Positions 18,332-26,935 are shown, counted from the first letter of the stretch. The stretch is DNA of 64,000 bases from Ketobacter sp963922875 (GCA_963922875.1 CAWUJH010000004.1:443295-507294), one strand, 5' to 3'. Notes: a model not told the origin generated them from the letters alone. Numbers and translations: made by a program.

Positions 18332-18439
18332 CTAGGCGAAGTACATGTTGTTTAGGTATTCGCTTAGTTCGTTAAAACTGTCAGCGTTTTCTGGGTGGGT
18401 GAGATCGTAGATTATTTTTGCGGAATCAATAATGTCCAT
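18332..18439 (-). CDS. Small protein of 35 residues with its own terminator
   Basis: The frame begins ATG at 18439, five bases after GGAGAG, and ends with TAG, 22 bases before a strong terminator. The product starts MDIIDSAKIIYDL and ends SEYLNNMYFA: acidic, with a hydrophobic first third, an Asn/Ser/Glu middle and an aromatic C-terminus, no cysteine and no signal peptide. It is probably one or two amphipathic helices. The trio of ribosome site, frame and terminator argues for a true gene. It could be a regulatory small protein, an unmodified peptide precursor, or part of a toxin-antitoxin-like element; nothing adjacent decides this. Confidence 0.6.
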   Translation of the reverse strand: MDIIDSAKIIYDLTHPENADSFNELSEYLNNMYFA

Positions 18440-18789
18440 GTTCACTCTCCATTTATTCGTTGATGTATTCAGTGAACTTTCGGCGGTGCAACCGAAGTTG
18501 TTCACCAGTGCTTTAACGCAAGTTATGGGCCAATGTAAAAAAGTCAGAAATTTCAGGGGAATTTTTATCTATTAGAGTTTGCCAAAGCGCTATAAAGTAG
18601 CATCTATCCACAATCTTGGGCTAGAAGGATGCATTGATTTTTAACATCTAAGTCGTGATCGTTACAAATTCTACATAGATTGTATTAATTGCATACCACT
18701 GATGCGCGGAGCTAGAGTAAATCGTAAAAATTGCATAGGGGTTATAATAAACAGGGGCTAAACGGGGCTATAGAAAAGGGGCTAAGGCT
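18440..18789. other. Divergent promoter region before the DyP-P450 unit
   Basis: No further gene is seen. On the plus strand TATAAT (18743-18748) is a perfect -10, but the base position 17 further up (AATCGT) is a poor -35, suggesting an activator. The predicted leader contains GGGGCTA three times (18754, 18764, 18778), the last being the ribosome site of the gene at 18790. The minus-strand part must hold the promoter of the 35-codon gene. Confidence 0.45.
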
Positions 18790-19371
18790 ATGTTTTCAGC
18801 ACAAGATGCACGATTTTCCGGAGGTGTGAATGAATTGACAATCATTACCACCGTGAAACCAGGACGCCCGCCAGGTGCCGTCTTTACCTACTTGCAGCAG
18901 CTACAAACTGTTTTGGATTCAGTCCGCGATCGGGAAACCAGTGGTGTGCCAACCCCCATTCGCCTTGTTTCCACGATTCATTTTGCCCGTTGGATTTTAT
19001 GGAACGATGGAGACACCAATAAGCTCATCTTTACTTCCAACTATGATGGCAGCATGTGGCAATATTTGCGGGATTTTTCCAGCTTGATCGCGGAGGATAT
19101 GGATAGAGTCTGGGGTAATTGTGTAGGCTATCCGGAGGGTGGATGTCGAGATTTTGATGCTTTCTGGGATTATGTGAAGCAGCATCAAGTGGAAACTGAC
19201 TGTTTTTTTGCGGCGTTGCCGGGAGAGTCTTTGCGGCAGCGAGAAGCTCTGATTGAGTTTAAACGAGCTTTTGACCGGTTCGTTGCCCAACAGTTGGCGG
19301 TTGGGGGGCAGGATACCGATAATTTCTATCGGCAGTTTTGCTTATTTTTGAAGCAGAACCAGTTCTATTAG
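18790..19371 (+). CDS. Partner protein of the DyP-P450 fusion, function unknown
   Basis: The 193-residue soluble protein has no signal peptide or membrane segment. A ferredoxin-like alpha/beta pattern is suggested by TIHFARWILW, KLIFTSNYDGSMWQYLRDF and VWGNCVGYP in the middle. From memory, similar SNYDG...YLDDF and GYP segments occur in uncharacterised bacterial proteins linked with heme enzymes; I could not confirm this. The ribosome site is the GGGG of the third GGGGCTA repeat. The gene ends 29 bases before the GTG of the fusion enzyme, so the two form one transcript and probably one pathway or complex. The C-terminus (FCLFLKQNQFY) is aromatic-rich. Confidence 0.75.
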   Translation: MFSAQDARFSGGVNELTIITTVKPGRPPGAVFTYLQQLQTVLDSVRDRETSGVPTPIRLVSTIHFARWILWNDGDTNKLIFTSNYDGSMWQYLRDFSSLIAEDMDRVWGNCVGYPEGGCRDFDAFWDYVKQHQVETDCFFAALPGESLRQREALIEFKRAFDRFVAQQLAVGGQDTDNFYRQFCLFLKQNQFY

Positions 19372-19400
19372 ACTCTGTTCACCACACAAAGGAACGTATT

Positions 19401-22319
19401 GTGGATATACCAAAATGTGAAATTCAGCTGAATGATATCCAAGGCCACGTTATTCGTGGTGCCAAAGTGGCTGCCTCCAAGTTTTATTTTCTTGTCATTA
19501 CCGAACCAAAAGCCTTTGCAGATTTTTTGAAAAGTGAAGGATTTCTAAAATATTTGGCATCGGAACAGAAAATCAGAGAACGTTCGGGAGCCTTCCTCAA
19601 TATTGCCTTTTCTTTTTCTGGCCTGGAAGCTTTGGGGTTACCTGGAAAACTTTTAGGGCAATTCCCGCCAGCGTTTCGTGAAGGTATGGCAAATCGAAGT
19701 GAGTTCATCGGTGATTTTGGTAGCGATGGGCCGACGAATTGGCAGGGCTATTTCGGTACTGCTTACATTCACGCGATGATTGCAGTCCACTGGATTCCCG
19801 ATTCGCGAAGCGATTGTTGGAGTGAGGAGCAGTGTCAGCAGCATTGGCACGCAATCGATGATGTGTGGCGATTTCTGGTGGACCCAATCAGCGGTGCACC
19901 TGCCGGCAGTCACTGTCTGGCCATGGAGCAGGCTCATGTGATTCGGGAAGGCGGTAAAATTAAAGAACACTTTGGCTTTACCGATGGTATCTCGCAACCC
20001 TATGTAAATGATGGAGTCACTTGTAGATCCGGTGGCGGCAAAAAAACGGAAAGAAATGGCGAATGGCAGCCATTAGCAGCGGGTGAATTTTTATTAGGTT
20101 ATTGTGACGAATTACAGCTGAATCATAAGCGTACTGCAAACAACGAAATTGTGCCGGATACACTTATCCCCAGAGACATGGAAAATCCATTGGATGCAGC
20201 CTTTTTCGAATTGACCTTGAATGGTTCGTATATGGTGTATCGCAAACTTGAACAGGATGTTGCAGGGTTTCGTAAGGCATGCGGCGATGGTGAGCACGGA
20301 AGTTTGGCAGAAAAGATGGTTGGGCGCCGTTATGATGGAACGCCCCTTTCTTTTCCTGAATATGGTGACAAGTACAACGAATTTGACTACGGTGATGAAG
20401 AACAGAAAAGCCGTTGTCCTTTCACTTCTCATGTAAGGCGGGCGAACCCCAGGCTTTCACTTGCAGAAGGTCCCGAGGATGGAACCCAGCTGGTGGATCA
20501 ACATCGAATTATTCGGCGCGGAATTTCTTATGGCAATTATATTCCGATGAACTCGAATACTGATTCTCACCAAAATATGAATGAATCGAGTCGTGGGATT
20601 CACTTTATTTGTTACAACGCTCGAATTGATTCGCAATTTGAGTTTATTCAGAAGCATTGGCTTAATAGTAGTGATTTTATGGCTTCCGCTTCCCCGGTGG
20701 TGGATCCTATTTGTGGTAATCGGCACCAGGATCCGCTGGGAATGTTTGCTGCTCGAGCTGATGAGGAACCGGTGTTCGGCTTGCAGCAGTATGTGCATGT
20801 GAAAGGGGGAGAATATTTTTTCACCCCAGGGCTGCATGGTGTGGCTTTAATCGCTCGCTTGACGAATGCCATAGATCCGCTGTTAAGAGACAGGAACAAT
20901 ATTGAGCTTTTTGATTCCCTTAACTCTGATCCTTTACAAATCGAAAAGCATATAGATCCTGCACAACTACTAACGGGTAAGGGCTATGTAAAATTTGAGA
21001 TCGAAGACGATAGGGGGCACTCTCGTCCCTATTACTACTTTGCAAAACCGGAAGATCTGGATGCCATTTTAAACGCTCCTGATCTGTTTACTAACGATCA
21101 TTATCGAAGCAGTATAATGGCATTAACCGGGAGGGATATGCTGTTGTCCCGACCTGTCACCAAGGAACGGGAGGCCTTAAAAAAACATTTGGGCGTTCTA
21201 ATGAATCCTGCGGGTTTTAGCGATCTGATGCAGGCAACACTTGAATCGGAATTAACGGAAATCAGCAGACAGTTACAGGAAAATCAGTCCATCGATTTAG
21301 TCGAAGGCATCGCGCGGCGCTTGCCTTTGGCAGTGATTAAAAATTTCTTTGGTGTTGATAATCTAGGTTTTTCTGGTGAGCCTTATTCACCTACAGAAGT
21401 GGCTTTTCATTTTGGTTGTACTGATTTTGCTCGCTTGCCTAGTCGTTGGAAACATAACCCCAAGGCATTTGGATTTGTCAGTGATCAAGATAAAACCCTG
21501 CTGTTTTGGATTCGAGCTTTATTTTTAGAAGTTTTTTCCAATCAATATAAGATCAAGTTTATCCAGGAGTTGGCAGCAAATGCCTCTCGTGAACTGATTC
21601 AGAAAATGGATCAATTTATCGCAGGCAAGATGCAGGAGGCCGCCACCAGTCCCTCACTTTTGACGCAACTATTGGCCCTATTTCAAACGGAATATGGCTA
21701 TCAGGGTGAAGCGCTGGTTAAAGCAGTTAGACAAAGTTTGCTGGAGTTTATGGTGGGTAGCACGGACACCGCAGCGAAAGGTATCGCCGAGGTAATACGG
21801 ACTATTCTGACCTTTGGTATTGATATGCAATCCGGTTTGTTTAACCTTCTGAAAGACGATGAGCCTAGCAAATATGTACTGAAAAAATGGCTGGAGGGTG
21901 ATGACTCGCCCGAAAGTCAGGCTATGGTAGATGCTGTGCTAAATGGCATCATTATTACCTGTTTGCGTATCAATCCGGTGGCTCCCTTGATTCCCAGGTA
22001 TTGTACCCATGGCGGACGTTTTGTCACCTCTGGGCATGAAGTGTTGGATATTGAGCCTGGAGCTGTGGTCATATTAGTCACTAAAGTGACTCTTGGAGCT
22101 TCTTTGATGTATAAGTTACCGGTTGAGCAAGAGCGCTTTCTATTTACGGAGAATTCCCCTCACGCGTGCATGGGGCGACAAATAGCGATGTTTGAAATAC
22201 GGGCAGCGATCAAAGTGTTGCTCAAATTTAAAGCCGTAAGACCGGCAGCCGGGCCGAGTGGGCAATATCGTGAAAAATATCGTTTACCGGAGCGGATGAT
22301 TTTGCGTTGTGGTACTTGA
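19401..22319 (+). CDS. Fusion of DyP-type heme peroxidase and cytochrome P450-like domain
   Basis: The 972-residue protein has no export signal. Residues about 5-490 are a DyP-type peroxidase: distal motif GFTDGISQP with Asp195, proximal heme histidine in HVRRANPR (His344), the RRGISYG arginine region near 373, and GIHFICYNARIDSQFEF near 400. Residues about 515-972 are P450-like: an I-helix GSTDTA near 786-791, and the heme loop FTENSPHACMGRQIA with thiolate Cys923 and the trailing Phe-Glu of helix L. The K-helix ExxR is T853-C-L-R856, so the usual Glu is missing. The start is a GTG after AAGGAA; the ATG at 19338 lies inside the preceding gene. Two hemes per chain are predicted. The substrate is unknown; peroxide-fed oxidation or hydroperoxide rearrangement fits the domains. 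Confidence 0.88.
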   Translation: MDIPKCEIQLNDIQGHVIRGAKVAASKFYFLVITEPKAFADFLKSEGFLKYLASEQKIRERSGAFLNIAFSFSGLEALGLPGKLLGQFPPAFREGMANRSEFIGDFGSDGPTNWQGYFGTAYIHAMIAVHWIPDSRSDCWSEEQCQQHWHAIDDVWRFLVDPISGAPAGSHCLAMEQAHVIREGGKIKEHFGFTDGISQPYVNDGVTCRSGGGKKTERNGEWQPLAAGEFLLGYCDELQLNHKRTANNEIVPDTLIPRDMENPLDAAFFELTLNGSYMVYRKLEQDVAGFRKACGDGEHGSLAEKMVGRRYDGTPLSFPEYGDKYNEFDYGDEEQKSRCPFTSHVRRANPRLSLAEGPEDGTQLVDQHRIIRRGISYGNYIPMNSNTDSHQNMNESSRGIHFICYNARIDSQFEFIQKHWLNSSDFMASASPVVDPICGNRHQDPLGMFAARADEEPVFGLQQYVHVKGGEYFFTPGLHGVALIARLTNAIDPLLRDRNNIELFDSLNSDPLQIEKHIDPAQLLTGKGYVKFEIEDDRGHSRPYYYFAKPEDLDAILNAPDLFTNDHYRSSIMALTGRDMLLSRPVTKEREALKKHLGVLMNPAGFSDLMQATLESELTEISRQLQENQSIDLVEGIARRLPLAVIKNFFGVDNLGFSGEPYSPTEVAFHFGCTDFARLPSRWKHNPKAFGFVSDQDKTLLFWIRALFLEVFSNQYKIKFIQELAANASRELIQKMDQFIAGKMQEAATSPSLLTQLLALFQTEYGYQGEALVKAVRQSLLEFMVGSTDTAAKGIAEVIRTILTFGIDMQSGLFNLLKDDEPSKYVLKKWLEGDDSPESQAMVDAVLNGIIITCLRINPVAPLIPRYCTHGGRFVTSGHEVLDIEPGAVVILVTKVTLGASLMYKLPVEQERFLFTENSPHACMGRQIAMFEIRAAIKVLLKFKAVRPAAGPSGQYREKYRLPERMILRCGT

Positions 22320-22332
22320 GCAGAAAAACAGT

Positions 22333-25300
22333 TTAATGAGAGGGGTGTTTAGAATGGCTTGCGATTTCTGCTTTCTGTATAGAGGATTGGTTTTTTTTTG
22401 TGGTGGCAGCGAGTAGCTGATCGAAATGTTCGTGGTTCAGCAGGCGATTGATTTTGGTTGCGCCATCTAAATACACCATGCCACCTTCAATATCGTTAAG
22501 TGAAAATTGATAGTCACTGGCAAATAAATGTGCGTGGAATTGCAGGAGTTGCATGCTCTTCTGTCTGGCGATATAGATAGCTCGGTCAATTAGGGGAGAA
22601 ATCTCTCCAGTTAGACGCGTGCTTTGAGCGCAATAAACTTGTGCCAATGTTAAGCAGGCCCAGCCATGATGAGCTACTTCGCTGGATTCCTGAGTTACAT
22701 GGTACGCATTTTGGGCGAATTTTAGCGCCTTGTCCCATTCGCCCATGGTTAGATACAGTTCGGCGGCAATTTTATAGACGTAAAACCACGTATAGCGCCC
22801 GCCGCGTCGATAACACTTCGGTTCAAGCGCTGTCTGGACGACTTGATGCGCTTCTTCTACCTGATTGGAGAGTAATAAGGCCTCTGCTAGCTTGGCGGAC
22901 ACGGCGGGAATCATGGTGGGAATTGCGTAGTCATGGCAAAGTTGTAAGGACTCCTTTAAAACAGAGGCAGCTTTTTTGTATTGGCCGATGCTATTAAGGT
23001 AGTAGCCGAAGGTATCATTAATCATTACTTGTGAGTAAGGGTGGCGGGCACCTTTTGCGAGTTCTACGCCTCGGCAAATTATGTCATAGGCCTCTACGCA
23101 GCGTCCTAGCTCAACCAAACTATTGCCGTAAAAGGTTCTGGCAAATACGCTCGGATAGCCTGTCCAACCCATACGTTTAATTTCCATATCACCAGAGAGC
23201 ATACCCAGTAAACGTTGTTCCAGCTCGATACAGTCTTCAAAATCGCCCATGGCATGGTAGATCATGGCCAAATTGTAATTTGCTGCAATTTTCAGGGGGA
23301 CATGCGCTAAATCATCGGCGATGGTTACGGCTTCACTGGCGGCTTTGAAGGCTTCCTTGTGATTACCCACCATCCATAGTGCGTTGCTTAGTTGACATAG
23401 AATTGAACAGGTCCTTTTAGGCTCAGCAACAGCGGCGCAAAGCTTTTCTGCTTCCCGTAAATCTCGTACCAAGCGATCTTGCTCGCCCAATGGGATTAAC
23501 GCATTCATGCCTACCGCCAGGAAATCAATCCGGCGTCCTAAGGTATCCTTGTTCAGCGGAAGGTGGCGCAAAGCCTCTAAACCTCGGTCTAGCAGGGTGA
23601 CTGCTTGAGGGTGCGATGAGCGGCCAATGGCATGACTGCAAGCTTGCAAGCAATATTGGCTCGCTTTGGGCCAGTTGTTACCCAGGTACGCATGTTCGGC
23701 AAGACGATAGATATGTTCTTCCAAGCGCTCTTCATAGAGCAGCTCCATGGCGCTGACTAGATCTGAGTGAATTTTTTGTTTGCGTTCTCTGGGGATACCT
23801 TCGTAAGTAACTTGATGTACTAGAGCATGCTTAAATTTGATTTCTTCTTTCGAGTTAGCGTTGTTCAGCAGAATTAAATTGGAGTGCAATAATTCCTGCA
23901 TGGATTCAGTGGTGTACTCACTGGGGGTATCAGCAACATAATCTAAAAGCTTTTTGGAAAAGTTGTGCCCTATCACAGAGGCAATTTGTAGAATATTCTT
24001 GGCCAGTGCTGAGCGATTATCAATCCTGGTTGCAATTACAGAATGAATGGTAAGTGGTAAGGATTTCGGTAGTGAAGTTAAGTTTGTTGAGTAGTCGCCT
24101 TTATCACCTTCGATAAGCTTACTGTCGGCTAAGTGCTGAATCATTTCCTCTATATAGAGAGGATTGCCTTCACATCGGTGGCTTATTTCCTCCCGCAACA
24201 GTTTGAGGGAATTTTGCCGACTGAGAACATATTCCAAGTAATGATTCGATTCCACCTCGGAAAATACTTTCAGGTCGGTTTTGATCATATCTTCAGTGGG
24301 CCATTGAATATTGTACTCGGGTCTAAATGTGACCACTAGTACGATAGGATGCTGTTGTATAAAATCAGCCAGTTGCCGCAACATTCCATTACTTTCTGGA
24401 TCAATCCAATGTAGATCTTCAATAACTATGACGATGGGCTTATGTTGGGCAAGCTGATCTAAAAGTTTGAATATAGCTTGACTGCTTTGTTGTTGTTTTT
24501 GAATGGGCTCCAAAGCGTTCCAGGTTTGGTTTTGAATGGGCAGGTCCAGGAGAAAGTGAAAGGCAGACAGGTATTCACTCAAGGAGTCACTCAGGCGCGC
24601 AATTCTATCCCGAAGCTTTTGTGCGATATTTAATTGGTTGTCTGATTCTGCAACATTGAGCCAGTAGCGAAGTAAATTAGAAAATGTCAGGTAAGCCGTG
24701 GTTTGATTGTGCGAATCACAATGAGTCTCAATGGTCTGAAAGCTATTGATATCCACCATGCTTAATAGGTGTTGAGTTAGCCGTGTTTTGCCAACTCCCG
24801 GGTCGGCTGAAATACCAAAGCAACATCCTCTACGTTGCTTAACAGTGTCGATTAATAGTTGCTGAAAGCGAGTGACTTCTTCGTGTCTGCCGATGAAAGG
24901 AGTCGAATCTGTGGTGGCAATTTCACTGGATTGAAGTCTGGACTGGAGCTGATAAATGTTAACCGCCTGTTCCAGTCCTTTTACCTCAGTAGGGCCGGCA
25001 TCAATGGCTTTAACCGCCTTTTGAGCCAAGCGATAGGTTTCTTTTGACAGAATAGCCGTGTTGGGTGACGCCATGACTTCCATGCGATGAGCTAAGTAAA
25101 CTGCGGGCCCGAGAGCTTCGTAATCTACAGAGAAGTCGTTTTGAAACGGCTTCATCAATACTTCGCCAGAATGAATGCCGATACGGATGCCAATTTTAGT
25201 ATTTTTAAATTGGCTCCGAACCTGCTGCAGCATATCCAATGCGGCATAGCAAGCCCGGATAGCATGATCTTCAAAAGCGATAGGTGCACCAAAGATAACC

Positions 25301-25608
25301 ATCATGCCATCACCGTCAACGCGGTTAATCAAGCCTCCATAGCGATGGGCGCAGGCTCTTAGAGCATCGATAGTCGGTGCTAAATACGCAGTGCTATCTT
25401 CGGGTTTCAGTTTGTGAATAAGGTGTACAGAATTAGTGATGTCTACAAATAAAACGGTGAGCATTTTAAGTTCCGGCTGCAGCTCGGCAGCCGAAACCTG
25501 AGGTCGAAACTGATTCGTGGAAGAATGTGTGGGCGTTAGGGCTCCGCCACATTGATAACAGTACTGGTGGAAAGAAGGGTTTTCTTTCCCGCATCCTTGG
25601 CACAACAT
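22333..25608 (-). CDS. Zinc ribbon, class III nucleotidyl cyclase, AAA ATPase and TPR protein
   Basis: The 1091-residue cytosolic protein has, in order, a zinc ribbon (C3, C6, C17, C20), a class III cyclase domain (about 47-195), an AAA/NACHT-like ATPase with Walker A SADPGVGKTR (about 267-276) and Walker B VIVIEDLHW (about 398), and TPR-like repeats from about 660 to the end. Metal-binding Asp56 and Asp100 of the cyclase are kept. The transition-state Asn is Tyr171 (VYLAHRM) and the adenine-selecting Lys is Arg96, so cyclase activity is doubtful or altered. The layout is like large LuxR-type signal ATPases without a DNA-binding end. The ribosome site is GAGAG. It is convergent with the DyP-P450 gene, 13 bases apart. 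Confidence 0.9.
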   Translation of the reverse strand: MLCQGCGKENPSFHQYCYQCGGALTPTHSSTNQFRPQVSAAELQPELKMLTVLFVDITNSVHLIHKLKPEDSTAYLAPTIDALRACAHRYGGLINRVDGDGMMVIFGAPIAFEDHAIRACYAALDMLQQVRSQFKNTKIGIRIGIHSGEVLMKPFQNDFSVDYEALGPAVYLAHRMEVMASPNTAILSKETYRLAQKAVKAIDAGPTEVKGLEQAVNIYQLQSRLQSSEIATTDSTPFIGRHEEVTRFQQLLIDTVKQRRGCCFGISADPGVGKTRLTQHLLSMVDINSFQTIETHCDSHNQTTAYLTFSNLLRYWLNVAESDNQLNIAQKLRDRIARLSDSLSEYLSAFHFLLDLPIQNQTWNALEPIQKQQQSSQAIFKLLDQLAQHKPIVIVIEDLHWIDPESNGMLRQLADFIQQHPIVLVVTFRPEYNIQWPTEDMIKTDLKVFSEVESNHYLEYVLSRQNSLKLLREEISHRCEGNPLYIEEMIQHLADSKLIEGDKGDYSTNLTSLPKSLPLTIHSVIATRIDNRSALAKNILQIASVIGHNFSKKLLDYVADTPSEYTTESMQELLHSNLILLNNANSKEEIKFKHALVHQVTYEGIPRERKQKIHSDLVSAMELLYEERLEEHIYRLAEHAYLGNNWPKASQYCLQACSHAIGRSSHPQAVTLLDRGLEALRHLPLNKDTLGRRIDFLAVGMNALIPLGEQDRLVRDLREAEKLCAAVAEPKRTCSILCQLSNALWMVGNHKEAFKAASEAVTIADDLAHVPLKIAANYNLAMIYHAMGDFEDCIELEQRLLGMLSGDMEIKRMGWTGYPSVFARTFYGNSLVELGRCVEAYDIICRGVELAKGARHPYSQVMINDTFGYYLNSIGQYKKAASVLKESLQLCHDYAIPTMIPAVSAKLAEALLLSNQVEEAHQVVQTALEPKCYRRGGRYTWFYVYKIAAELYLTMGEWDKALKFAQNAYHVTQESSEVAHHGWACLTLAQVYCAQSTRLTGEISPLIDRAIYIARQKSMQLLQFHAHLFASDYQFSLNDIEGGMVYLDGATKINRLLNHEHFDQLLAATTKKNQSSIQKAEIASHSKHPSH

Positions 25609-25643
25609 GAAAGGCTCTCAAAACTAATTCAGTGAAACTACGG

Positions 25644-25674
25644 TTTCCGGGGGTGCGAGTTCCCGATCCGGAAA
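25644..25674. repeat. Imperfect inverted repeat upstream of the cyclase gene
   Basis: TTTCCGG and CCGGAAA flank an inner GGG/CCC stem with a small bulge, 36 bases upstream of the cyclase-AAA-TPR start. No T run follows on either strand, so it may be a leader structure or protein site rather than a terminator. Confidence 0.35.
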
Positions 25675-25757
25675 ATCTTGCTTAGCGAGCAAAGAGAGTA
25701 GTTAGCAAGAAAACTCTGAATAGTATAAACGTCAAAGTCCAATCTTCAAACCGTTGT

Positions 25758-25958
25758 TTAAATGTTCGTTTGCTGGCAATAGCTTACGGGGTAACCACGA
25801 AATGAAGAGGGAATGGGTGCGGTAATGGCGGCTGGATTGCAGGTTGTCATTACGATAATGACCTCCCCGGAGGAGATAACGTCAGCGACACCTTCGTAGC
25901 TTGTCCATAATTTGGCGTAGCGCAGAGCGGTCTCGAAATCTGATGGTCGTGAGCTCAT
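25758..25958 (-). CDS. Small protein of 66 residues, unknown
   Basis: A strong ribosome site (AAGGAG, 6 bases before ATG) supports translation. The product begins MSSRPSDFETALRYAK and ends IPSSFRGYPVSYCQQTNI. The run of a Gly-Val turn, a strand of aliphatic residues and a closing IP-x-x-x-x-G-x-PV motif recalls the short beta domain that precedes some trypsin-like proteases (the V-G-V-G...GvPV unit), here standing alone. No signal peptide. The gene lies 149 bases upstream of the cyclase gene on the same strand and could share its transcript. Confidence 0.62.
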   Translation of the reverse strand: MSSRPSDFETALRYAKLWTSYEGVADVISSGEVIIVMTTCNPAAITAPIPSSFRGYPVSYCQQTNI

Positions 25959-26314
25959 TTCGGCTCCTTATGTAAGCATTAGAATCACTTGGTACTAAGC
26001 TGGCAGAGCGATAGCTGGGCTATTCGCCACATTCATTATGATCTGCCCCGCTTAAAGGTGTGCTGGCAAGGGGCTCGCAACCCTTGCCAGCACGATACCA
26101 GACCTATTTAGGCATTCCTTGCGGGTCTGATGGTGCTCGCGTAGTTTTGAGAACCTCTACACCGAAGCGTAAAGGCGATGCTAGTCAATATCAGTAGTCT
26201 GTATACTCAAAAGCACCTCGAATCAGATAGTAACGCCATTCTCTCGAAAAAAAGATAGCAATAGGTCGCTTTAAAAATGTGAAAAATTACCAAGATTTCG
26301 AGGTTGACGTGGTG
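25959..26314. other. Intergenic region with a strong perfect hairpin
   Basis: No gene is supported in these 356 bases. The main signal is a perfect inverted repeat of 13 bp (26060-26072 and 26081-26093, reading GTGCTGGCAAGGG in the left arm) around an 8-base loop. There is no T run after it on either strand. The start-proximal part must hold the promoter of the 66-residue gene. Confidence 0.5.
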
Positions 26315-26935
26315 CTAGTTGAGTGTTTTGTAGCCGAATTCCAGCTTGGCAAGGATAGTAGCCATTAAAGCCGCCAGTCCTTCAACGATGGAAATTTGGC
26401 GACCACTATAGTGGGCAACAGTCCCGGATAGGGGATTTAGGGGATTAATGAATTGAATGACACCCAAGGCTGATTGGTCTTGATTCATGATCGGCACACT
26501 GAGTAAAGATCGTGTGCGATAGCCAAATAACTCGTCAAAAGATTGAACACCTTGAGTATTGAATTCCGCCGACTTATAGATATCTTCGACGCAGGTTGTC
26601 ATTCCGTTAATTGCAGAGTAAGCCGCCAAACTATGGGTTTTTTTATGATCGCTATCATCCGCCGATATTTTGATGGGTGGTAGCGCTGAGTGTCCCAAAA
26701 CGGCGTAGTTTTGGTGTATTCCCAGGGTTTCGTTGTGAATAATCGAGCATACCAGTTGGGGTGATCCCTTGGCGTCGCGGTTGACTAGATAGAGTGTTGA
26801 CCCGTCACAGTGAGTGACTCCCTGACATTCGGACATAATGGCTTGCAAAAGACTCCAATGATCCTGCTCAGTTGATAAAGACTTCAGCAGGTTGATTAAG
26901 CGCCAAAAGAAAACATCTTGGTGAAATAGCGACAT
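26315..26935 (-). CDS. GAF-domain protein
   Basis: The protein has 206 residues from the ATG at 26935, preceded by GAAGA; a TTG five codons earlier is possible. Nearly the whole chain is one GAF domain: LLQAIMSECQGVTHCDGSTLYLV, a central loop, then SLLSVPIMNQDQSALGVIQFINP. This is the ligand-binding core seen in phosphodiesterases, cyclases and sensor kinases, but no output domain follows, so it must act on a partner. Many relatives precede HD-GYP or GGDEF domains. No adjacent partner is obvious, though the cyclase-AAA protein lies 1 kb downstream on the same strand. Confidence 0.8.
   Translation of the reverse strand: MSLFHQDVFFWRLINLLKSLSTEQDHWSLLQAIMSECQGVTHCDGSTLYLVNRDAKGSPQLVCSIIHNETLGIHQNYAVLGHSALPPIKISADDSDHKKTHSLAAYSAINGMTTCVEDIYKSAEFNTQGVQSFDELFGYRTRSLLSVPIMNQDQSALGVIQFINPLNPLSGTVAHYSGRQISIVEGLAALMATILAKLEFGYKTLN

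Noticed and set aside
19338..19400. ATG at 19338 as start of the DyP-P450 fusion
   Set aside because: It lies inside the preceding gene, while the GTG at 19401 has AAGGAA at the right distance and begins at the DyP domain.
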